NCBI GenBank assembly: GCA_937139495.1
Contig: CAKZQC010000025.1
Coordinates: 62,001 to 126,000, forward strand
Direction of reading: 5' to 3'
DNA: 64,000 nucleotides
Source of the DNA: an uncultured Saprospiraceae bacterium
GTDB lineage: Bacteria > Bacteroidota > Bacteroidia > Chitinophagales > Saprospiraceae
Under the pieces are notes generated by a model, which saw nothing but the letters and a program-made list of their open reading frames with translations, searched no databases and had not been told where the DNA came from. Shown here in pieces: positions 35,326 through 42,210 of this stretch (position 1 is its first letter; each line of letters opens with the position of its first letter). Made by a program: the position numbers and the translations under genes.

Positions 35326-36564
35326 ATGGCAAAGATTTCAGATTACATAGAAGTAAAAAACAGTGCATTAAAAAAGAGATATTCTGGCAAGAAAGTAGAA
35401 GCTGGACATTGGATTGAAGATTACCTAAAAGGTGATATTGACATGAAAGGTGATTTCATGGACTTTATTGATAACATCAAAGAGGTATGTAACTTTGGGT
35501 TTGTAGGACATCACTTCAAATTCTTTGTGACTGAATTTTTGCCAGAGGTAATGAGTCATTCACAAAAAATGGATGAAGCAACTATCAAGAGCCACTATGA
35601 TGACCAAAATGATATTTTCAGATGGTTTCTAGGACCAAGAATGGTTTATACTTCTGGATATTACAAAACAGAAGATGAAACATTGGAGCAAGCTCAAGAT
35701 AACAAGCTTGATTTGATCGCTCAAAAAATGCAGTTGAAAGAAGGCGAAAGTCTTTTGGACATCGGATGTGGTTGGGGTACTTTGGTCGCTCACATGGCTA
35801 AAAACTACAACATGGATACTACGGGTGTAACGATTGCACCTGCTGGAGCAGAATGGGGTAGAAAACTTATCAAGGAAAACGGAACAGAAGACCGTGCTAG
35901 AATCTTATTGACAGATTATAGAGATATTCCTAAAAGAAAATATGACAAAATCTCTTGTTTGGAAATGGCTGAGCACGTAGGTGTGAAGTACTTCCAGAAA
36001 TTTATGGAGCAAGTTTATGATTTGTTGGAAGATGATGGTATTTTCTACTTGCAGATTGCTGCATTGAGAGAAAGAAAATCTTTGTTCCAAGGACCAGATC
36101 AAGAAACTATCGTTTGGGGATTGTTCATGAACGAATACATTTTCCCTGGTGCTGATGCTTCTATGCCAGTAAGCTGGGATTTGAGAAAAATCGAGAAAGC
36201 TGGATTTGAAATTCATACAGTAGAAAATGTTGGAGTACACTACAGCAAAACTATTGCTGCATGGTATGATAACTGGATGGGTAACAAAGACAAAGTAATC
36301 GAGAAATACGGTGAAATGCAGTTCAGAATGTACCAAGTATTCTTGGGTTGGTCTGTAAGAATAGCTGCTATTGGTGGTTCTTCTGCTTACCAAATCATTT
36401 GCCACAAAAACATCAATAACGTACCTAGAAATAGATACATTGGTAAAATGGCATTGGGTGAAAACAAGAAATTTGCTAACTCAACCTCTGTTTCTTCTGA
36501 CTCTACTACTGATAAAGTAATGAAAGAATACGAAACGAAGACTAAGAAAACGATGGTGAAATAA
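35326..36564 (+). CDS. Cyclopropane-fatty-acid-synthase-type methyltransferase, sphingolipid C9-methyltransferase-like
   Basis: A 412-residue S-adenosylmethionine-dependent lipid methyltransferase. The SAM-binding motif LLDIGCGWGTLVAHMAK lies near residue 143-160; KISCLEMAEHVGVKYF follows, then DDGIFYLQIAALRERKS. The C-terminal half, GLFMNEYIFPGADASMP and then ENVGVHYSKTIAAWYDNWMG, closely recalls fungal sphingolipid C9-methyltransferases as I remember them. Ordinary bacterial Cfa enzymes have other residues here. Bacteroidota make sphingolipids, so a methyl-branched long-chain base is plausible, but no sphingolipid gene is adjacent. Strong use of AGA for Arg resembles typA and suggests high expression. 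Confidence 0.85.
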   Translation: MAKISDYIEVKNSALKKRYSGKKVEAGHWIEDYLKGDIDMKGDFMDFIDNIKEVCNFGFVGHHFKFFVTEFLPEVMSHSQKMDEATIKSHYDDQNDIFRWFLGPRMVYTSGYYKTEDETLEQAQDNKLDLIAQKMQLKEGESLLDIGCGWGTLVAHMAKNYNMDTTGVTIAPAGAEWGRKLIKENGTEDRARILLTDYRDIPKRKYDKISCLEMAEHVGVKYFQKFMEQVYDLLEDDGIFYLQIAALRERKSLFQGPDQETIVWGLFMNEYIFPGADASMPVSWDLRKIEKAGFEIHTVENVGVHYSKTIAAWYDNWMGNKDKVIEKYGEMQFRMYQVFLGWSVRIAAIGGSSAYQIICHKNINNVPRNRYIGKMALGENKKFANSTSVSSDSTTDKVMKEYETKTKKTMVK

Positions 36565-36587
36565 TAATTCACGATAAGTTCAATATA

Positions 36588-36623
36588 TAAAAAGGCAACG
36601 AAGAAATTCGTTGCCTTTTTTTT
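36588..36623 (+). terminator. Terminator of the methyltransferase gene
   Basis: AAAGGCAACGAA / TTCGTTGCCTTT around GAAA, then eight T. Confidence 0.88.
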
Positions 36624-36651
36624 GTTTCAGACTATGATAGAGTCCACCCGA

Positions 36652-36696
36652 AAAAAGAAAAGCCAGTTCATATACTTTTATATGAACTGGCTTTTT
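36652..36696 (-). terminator. Terminator of the beta/LRR gene array
   Basis: AGCCAGTTCATATA / TATATGAACTGGCT around CTTTTA. On the minus strand the stem is followed by five T and a T-rich tail. It lies about 20 bases after the stop of the last array gene. Confidence 0.88.
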
Positions 36697-36714
36697 AGGT
36701 CAAGAGCTTGGTTC

Positions 36715-37938
36715 CTATTTCGCAACCTCTATATCTGGATTCAACGCTAGTAACTTAGCCATATCTTCTTCTGAGATATACGCTTTATTGAAACGTAGTT
36801 TTTTGAGTCCTTTAAACTCAAATACCCAATTAGGAAAACCGATGATCTCTCCATCCGAATTTTTCTTATAGACATCTAATATTTCGAGTTCCTCCAATTG
36901 TGTTAGTTTAGAAACACTAGCAGGCATATCGCCTTCGTAAGACCAAAGGACTAATTTTTTGAGATTTGTTAGATCTCCAATTGATTCAGGCAGTGTTTTT
37001 AATCCACGACAATAAGCTAGGTTAAGAACTTCCAAATTTTTGAGTTGACCGATGCTATCAGGAAGATCTTTGATAGGTACAGCTTTAATGTTTAATTCTT
37101 TCAGATGGGTCAAATTACCAATTTCCGTGGGAAGCTCTTTGAAGCGATTTTTCTCCAAAATTAAAGTTTCTAAATTTTTGATTTGACCAATGGTTGTAGG
37201 AAGTGTTCTTAGATTCTGCTCCGTCAAATCCAATTTCTTAGATTCGTCGGTAGTTTGACCTGCCGCACCCATTTTTTCAATCTCTTCTAGTAGCAATTCT
37301 CTTTGTGATTTCGCCCCTTCTTTGAAAGGAGACTTACCAGCTTTGACTACTTCAATGAATTGTTCGTAGTCCATTTCACCATCGTAAAGTGCTTCTTCTA
37401 CGAGTACATTTGGAAGGTCAGCATCATAATAATCATTATCAAAAAAGTCATCATAATTAGAATAGTAATTGATAATAATAGCCGAGTCAACAGGTTTGAT
37501 GTCAGAGCAGTGGTCAGAGTTGAGTACATAAGGTACATGTGTAGTCCCTTCTACCACAATTTGACCATGATTGTAATTGCCATTAAAGACATACTTGACG
37601 TGAGCATCCCCTGTTACGTGGATTAAGTCATCGCTACTGTTTAGTACATCGCAATGCAAATCACCCATGACAACGATGTTGGGGTATTCTTCACCTAAAT
37701 CTAGATCGCCTTTTATGGTTAGATTTCCTTTCACAATAATCAATTCTTCTTCGGTTTCTCTTTCTCCATCAAATATTAGGTCTTCGATAGAATCGAGTGT
37801 CAAGTCACCGTCTAGGGTAATATCGCCTTCTAGGACTAGGACAGTGTCATAAGGTAGTGTACCAATCGGGTCAAACTTTTCTACGTCAAAGATTTCGTGG
37901 ACTTCTTCTTCTGTGATAAACTTGTGTGGGTGTTTCAT
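36715..37938 (-). CDS. Beta-rich/LRR protein, array member 1, 407 aa
   Basis: No signal peptide. Residues 1-190 form a beta-strand-rich region with short repeats (DITLDGDLTL, GNLTIKGDLDLG, MGDLHCDVLNS, GDAHVKYVFNGNYNHG) as in polymer-forming, bactofilin-like beta-helices. A motif VPYVLNSDHCSDIKP follows, then an acidic Tyr/Asp-rich stretch (YYSNYDDFFDNDYYDADLP). From residue 235 come six or so leucine-rich repeats (NLETLILEKNRFKELPTEIG, NLEVLNLAYCRGLKTLPESI). Function unknown; the repeats suggest protein binding. It is 78-80% similar by eye to member 2, immediately upstream, and is the last gene before a strong terminator. Confidence 0.8.
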   Translation of the reverse strand: MKHPHKFITEEEVHEIFDVEKFDPIGTLPYDTVLVLEGDITLDGDLTLDSIEDLIFDGERETEEELIIVKGNLTIKGDLDLGEEYPNIVVMGDLHCDVLNSSDDLIHVTGDAHVKYVFNGNYNHGQIVVEGTTHVPYVLNSDHCSDIKPVDSAIIINYYSNYDDFFDNDYYDADLPNVLVEEALYDGEMDYEQFIEVVKAGKSPFKEGAKSQRELLLEEIEKMGAAGQTTDESKKLDLTEQNLRTLPTTIGQIKNLETLILEKNRFKELPTEIGNLTHLKELNIKAVPIKDLPDSIGQLKNLEVLNLAYCRGLKTLPESIGDLTNLKKLVLWSYEGDMPASVSKLTQLEELEILDVYKKNSDGEIIGFPNWVFEFKGLKKLRFNKAYISEEDMAKLLALNPDIEVAK

Positions 37939-37971
37939 GTGTTGTTTTAGTTGTTTTTTAAAAAAAAATTA

Positions 37972-39195
37972 TTAGAAAATAGTCTTAGTATCAGGATTCA
38001 ATGTTCTAAACTTCTTAATATCTTTCTTTGAAATGTTACCTCTATTAAATTGAAATCGTTTGAGCCCTTTTAGCTCAAATACCCAATCAGGAAAATTGGT
38101 TACTTCTTCTCTATCTTTGGAATTGAAATAATCAAGCATTTGAATTTCTTCCAGATTAGTAAGGTTGGTGAAACTAGTAGGGATATTGATCTTGAAAGAA
38201 CAAAGTACCAATTTTTTTAGGTTAGTCAAATTACCAAACGTTTCGGGCAGAGCTTCTAGTTTATTGCAAAAACCTAATTTGAATACTTCCAGTTGGCTCA
38301 ATTGTCCAATACTATCTGGTAGATTTGTTATTCGTGAAGCCTGTAAGTTGAGCTCTTTGAGCTTGCTTAAGTTGCCAATCTCTTCTGGTACTATTTTGAA
38401 AGGGTTATTGCCCAAGTTTAGTGTTTCCAATTCGGTGAGCTTACCAATAGCAGGAGGTAGATAATCCAAATGCTTTTTGGACAAATCTAACGATGTCGTC
38501 TCCTTAATTAAAGTGCTATTTTGAGCCATTGCTTTAATCTCTTCTATTAGTAGTTCCTTTTTCGTTTTCGCCCCTTCTCTGAACAGAGATTTACCTGTTC
38601 TGACGGCTTCAATAAAAGTTCCAGTATCAAACGAACCTTTATACAATGCCTCTGGAGTCAGTACATTTTCGAGGTCAGATCTATAATAATCATAATCAAA
38701 AGAGTCTGCATGATCAGAATAGTAGTTGATGATGATAGTAGAGTCTGGCGGGTTGATATTGGAGCAATGATCAGAGTTCAATAGATAAGGTACATGAGTA
38801 ATGCCTTCTACTATAATTTGACCATGGTTGTAATTGCCATTAAAAGCATACTTAATGTAAGCATCTCCAGTTACGTGTATCAAATCATCCTTGCTGTGAA
38901 GGACATCGCAGTGCAAATCACCCATGACAATGATATTTGGGTAATCTTCGCCCAAATTCAGATCGCCTTTTACGATTAGGTTTCCTTTCACAATAATCAA
39001 TTCCTCTTCGGTTTCTCTATTTCCTCCAAAAATCATCTCTTCGAGAGAGTTAAGCGTCAAGTCACCGTCCAAAGTAATATCACCTTCTAGGATTAGGACA
39101 GTGTCATAAGGTAGTGTACCAATCGGATCAAATTTTTCTAAGTCAAAAAGCTCGTGGACTTCTTTTTCAGTTACAAACTTGTGTGGATGCTTCAT
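37972..39195 (-). CDS. Beta-rich/LRR protein, array member 2, 407 aa
   Basis: It has the same length and design as member 1. The opening MKHPHKFVTEKEVHELFD is almost identical, as are LPYDTVLILEGDITLDGDLT and the FNGNYNHGQIIVEG core. The region before the repeats ends in SLFREGAKTKKELL, and the LRRs (LETLNLGNNPFKIVPEEIGN, LEVFKLGFCNKLEALPETFG) differ more than the N-terminal domain. This pattern, a conserved N-terminal domain with diverging repeats, suggests changes in the binding surface. It ends 33 bases upstream of member 1, so the genes are co-transcribed. Confidence 0.8.
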   Translation of the reverse strand: MKHPHKFVTEKEVHELFDLEKFDPIGTLPYDTVLILEGDITLDGDLTLNSLEEMIFGGNRETEEELIIVKGNLIVKGDLNLGEDYPNIIVMGDLHCDVLHSKDDLIHVTGDAYIKYAFNGNYNHGQIIVEGITHVPYLLNSDHCSNINPPDSTIIINYYSDHADSFDYDYYRSDLENVLTPEALYKGSFDTGTFIEAVRTGKSLFREGAKTKKELLIEEIKAMAQNSTLIKETTSLDLSKKHLDYLPPAIGKLTELETLNLGNNPFKIVPEEIGNLSKLKELNLQASRITNLPDSIGQLSQLEVFKLGFCNKLEALPETFGNLTNLKKLVLCSFKINIPTSFTNLTNLEEIQMLDYFNSKDREEVTNFPDWVFELKGLKRFQFNRGNISKKDIKKFRTLNPDTKTIF

Positions 39196-39221
39196 TTGCT
39201 TTTTATTTGTTTTAAGAGCAA

Positions 39222-39914
39222 TTACTTATTAGATGTAGCATTTTCCTTGAGCGGAGACCTACCTGATTCTACAATAATGGCAAACGTAATACGGTCAAAT
39301 TCGACATCTTCTCTATCATCTTCATCCATCTCGTCCAATTCCTCTTGTTCTAAGTTGAAGACTTTAGGAATGCAGACATCGACAAGGTTACCAGCATAAT
39401 AGTCATACTTAAAAAAATCATCCGAAGAATTATAGTAGTTAATGACAATGGCATTATCCGAAGGATTAAGATTGGAGCAGTGGTCAGAGTTGAGGATATA
39501 AGGAACATGAGTTGTACCAGCTATTTTGATAGCACCATGATTATAGTTTCCATCAAAAATGTATTTGATATAAGCATCGCCAGTCACTTCAATAAAGTCA
39601 TCCGTGCTCTCTAGAGAATCGCAGTGCAGGTCGCCTAATACCAATAAACTAGGACATTTGCCTTCCGAGCCAATACTAATGCCACCTTTTACGGTCAGGT
39701 TGCCATTTACAATAATCAGTTCCTGTGCAGTTGTTCTTTCGCCATTAAATATAACGCTCGTAATAGAGCTTTCGCTCAAAAAAGTATCGATGGTTATATC
39801 TCCTTCTAGAACGATTATCGCATCATTTGGTACGGAAGCGAGTAGTTTATATTTATCAAGTTCAAAACGTTGGTTAGCTTCTTCGCGTGTAAGCTGTTGA
39901 TAGGATAGGTTCAT
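39222..39914 (-). CDS. Beta-rich protein, array member 3, lacking the LRR region, 230 aa
   Basis: The N-terminal domain is intact (VLEGDITIDTFLSESSIT, GNLTVKGGISIGSEGKC, FDGNYNHGAIKIAGTTHV, YILNSDHCSNLNP) and resembles member 4 most, including the acidic stretch EEELDEMDEDD-type (LEQEELDEMDEDDREDVEF). The protein stops at SGRSPLKENATSNK, exactly where the others continue into the repeats. It is either a deletion derivative or a functional short form; only 26 bases separate it from member 2. Reading continues normally up to the stop, so it may still be made. Confidence 0.75.
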   Translation of the reverse strand: MNLSYQQLTREEANQRFELDKYKLLASVPNDAIIVLEGDITIDTFLSESSITSVIFNGERTTAQELIIVNGNLTVKGGISIGSEGKCPSLLVLGDLHCDSLESTDDFIEVTGDAYIKYIFDGNYNHGAIKIAGTTHVPYILNSDHCSNLNPSDNAIVINYYNSSDDFFKYDYYAGNLVDVCIPKVFNLEQEELDEMDEDDREDVEFDRITFAIIVESGRSPLKENATSNK

Positions 39915-39977
39915 TTAGTTTGTTTGTTATAAATGTGGTTGATTTATGAAATAAGCAAAAAGTTCTTAGACATATTT

Positions 39978-41249
39978 TTAGTAGATAATATCTATATCTG
40001 GATTCAAATCCAATAGCTTATCCAAATCTTTTTCGGTAAGGTCATTTATTTTGTAATGCAATTTCTTAATTCCTCTAAATTTGAAAACCCAATCAGGAAG
40101 ACCTATTATGTTGCCTTGTTCATCTAATAGATGAACATAAAGAATAACTAATTCTTCTAGTCGAGCAAGTTTAGAAACACTATCGGGGACTTGTCCTGTA
40201 AACATAGAAAGAGATAGTTTTTTCAAGTTTACTAAATCTCCAATGGATTCAGGCAGGGATTGGAGTTGGCTACAATAAGCTAGATTTAATACTTCTAGAC
40301 TTTTTAGATCACCAATATTATCTGGAAGATGGTCTATTTTGGTTTCCCGTAGATTCAATTCTTTTAGATTAACGAGCTTTCCGATTTCGGTAGGTATCGC
40401 AACAAAATTATTCTTTTGGAGAATTAAAGTTTCTAAATTGTGAATATCAAAAAGACCAAGTGGGAGCGTGGTTAGTTTCTGTTCGGTTAAATCTAGTGTG
40501 GTAGTATCATCGTCTGTTTTTCCCTGTTCACCCATTTTATTGATGCGATCGACAAGAAGCTCTTTTTTGGTTTTTGCACCGTCCCTGAATGGAGATTCGC
40601 CAGATTTGACAATTTGTGCAAACATAATGCGGTCAAATTCGACCTCTTCTTTTTCATCTTCATCCATCTCATCCAATTCCTCTTGTTCTACGCCGAGTAC
40701 TTCTGGAACACAAACGCTGACAAGGTCATCACTATAATAATCATAGTCGAAAAAATCGTCATAAGAGTTGTGGTAGTTAATGATAATGGTATCATCAGAA
40801 GGTTTGATATTGGAGCTGTGGTCAGAGTTGAGGACATAAGGTACGTGGGTAGTGCCAGCTATTCTGATAGCACCATGATTATAGTTGCCATCAAAAATAT
40901 ACTTAATGTAAGCATCGCCAGTCACCTCAATAAATTCGTCGGTGCTGTATAGCGAATCGCAGTGCAAGTCGCCCAAAATCAAAAAAGTAGGACAGATTTC
41001 AGTACCGATACTCAAATTTCCTTTGATGGTAAGATTCCCATTTATGATAATGAGTTCTTGGGTAGTTGTTCTTTTGCCCTCAAAAATGAGTGTCGTAATA
41101 GAGTCATTAGTAAGATTTTCTTCAAATACTGTATCTCCTTCCAAAACAACAATCTCATGAAAAGGAACGGTACCTATTAGGTCATATTTATTGATATCAA
41201 AACGTGTGATGGCTTCTTCTTCCGTTATAAATCTAAGGGGAGGTTTCAT
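39978..41249 (-). CDS. Beta-rich/LRR protein, array member 4, 423 aa
   Basis: First gene of the array. The N-terminal domain carries the same strands (EGDTVFEENLTNDSITTLIF, GNLTIKGNLSIGTEICP) and the FDGNYNHGAIRIAGTTHV core, then NSYDDFFDYDYYSDDL and the acidic LDEMDEDEKEEVEFDRI. LRRs start near residue 250 (NLETLILQKNNFVAIPTEIG, SLEVLNLAYCSQLQSLPESI). Length 423 because of the longer acidic linker. The stop codon lies inside a degenerate copy of the dispersed palindrome. Upstream, 228 bases separate it from a divergent membrane protein gene. Confidence 0.8.
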   Translation of the reverse strand: MKPPLRFITEEEAITRFDINKYDLIGTVPFHEIVVLEGDTVFEENLTNDSITTLIFEGKRTTTQELIIINGNLTIKGNLSIGTEICPTFLILGDLHCDSLYSTDEFIEVTGDAYIKYIFDGNYNHGAIRIAGTTHVPYVLNSDHSSNIKPSDDTIIINYHNSYDDFFDYDYYSDDLVSVCVPEVLGVEQEELDEMDEDEKEEVEFDRIMFAQIVKSGESPFRDGAKTKKELLVDRINKMGEQGKTDDDTTTLDLTEQKLTTLPLGLFDIHNLETLILQKNNFVAIPTEIGKLVNLKELNLRETKIDHLPDNIGDLKSLEVLNLAYCSQLQSLPESIGDLVNLKKLSLSMFTGQVPDSVSKLARLEELVILYVHLLDEQGNIIGLPDWVFKFRGIKKLHYKINDLTEKDLDKLLDLNPDIDIIY

Positions 41250-41331
41250 TGCTTCAATATCAATTTTTGTTCAACCATTATTCGTTGATAATTCAAAAAA
41301 TAGCAGAAGGAACTTGGTTAATTAAGACATG

Positions 41332-41348
41332 CTCTAAAGTGAATCTAA
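41332..41348. repeat. 17-base imperfect palindrome, copy f
   Basis: TTAAGACATGCTCTAAA, in the divergent region upstream of the beta/LRR array. Confidence 0.5.
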
Positions 41349-41476
41349 CTTTAAACTAAGGTAAGATTATTTTTGTAATAAAACATAATTATGAAGCCGA
41401 AATAATGAAACATTTAAAACTATTTTGCGTATAAATAACTATCTAAATTATTTATTGTACGCAAAAAAGTGAATTT

Positions 41477-42076
41477 ATGTCGGAAGCAGTATTGACTCAA
41501 AAAAGACTTTGGATTAGCAAAAAAGTAACCATTAGAGATGGCGTTTTGGGCTATCAACACACAGGGCTATTTGGAGGATATGCCTTTGAAATTAAGTTTG
41601 AAGATATTGGAAATGAACGAACGACACTGCACCGTCCACACATTGGTTTTTTGCTAGCAGCTACTTTTTTATTGTTAATCTCGTTAGTCGGTTTGTTAGG
41701 TTGGACAAATGTCAATCGAGAAATAGCACTTCTGGGCGGCTTGTCAGCCATGGGGATTTATTATGTATCGTTTGTTTTGGGTCAAGCCCAAATTAGTTTG
41801 AACACCGCAAAGGGGGTAGATTTGAAATTTTTGGCAGAAGCGGAGAACGAAATAGAAGCAGAATCCTTTTTGGCAGAACTCGCTCGTAGCCGCAAGTTAT
41901 TTTTGGTGGAAAAATACTGGGACTGTGTAGATGATTACGAAGAAAAAATAGCCAACCTGAGTTGGCTAAAAGATGGTAATATTGTCAATATCAATGAATT
42001 CAAATACCTCAAAGAAGAACTATTTGAAACCGAAACAAAACATTTAGTACCGATTGGCTTTCGCAAATCGGCTTAA
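41477..42076 (+). CDS. Uncharacterised membrane protein, 199 aa
   Basis: Residues 1-50 are soluble (KKVTIRDGVLGYQHTGLFGG) with a beta-rich, PH-like feel. Two transmembrane helices lie at about 56-75 (IGFLLAATFLLLISLVGLLG) and 84-105 (LGGLSAMGIYYVSFVLGQA). The C-terminal 90 residues are soluble and acidic. I do not recognise the family; members of the bacterial PH/YdbS-type groups have a similar outline, but this is weak. It is divergent from the beta/LRR array and ends at a hairpin. Confidence 0.68.
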   Translation: MSEAVLTQKRLWISKKVTIRDGVLGYQHTGLFGGYAFEIKFEDIGNERTTLHRPHIGFLLAATFLLLISLVGLLGWTNVNREIALLGGLSAMGIYYVSFVLGQAQISLNTAKGVDLKFLAEAENEIEAESFLAELARSRKLFLVEKYWDCVDDYEEKIANLSWLKDGNIVNINEFKYLKEELFETETKHLVPIGFRKSA

Positions 42077-42116
42077 CAAAACAATAGGCAAGACTAGAAA
42101 TGGTTTTGCCTTTTGT
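42075..42116 (+). terminator. Terminator hairpin
   Basis: AACAAAA...GGCAA and TTGCC...TTTTGTT pair around GACTAGAAATGGTT. The loop is large, so this is only a moderate terminator. Confidence 0.5.
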
Positions 42117-42210
42117 TATTTACTACGCCTACATTTTAGTTTGAAACAACTTCTTTGTATTTTGAAACAAAATACAGAAATCCCACCCTCAAAAAAAAGA
42201 AACAACACAG

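Noticed and set aside
36715..41249. Classification of the LRR array as toxin-immunity cassette
   Set aside because: No toxin, Rhs or T6SS effector gene is adjacent; the idea remains only a speculation within the array finding.
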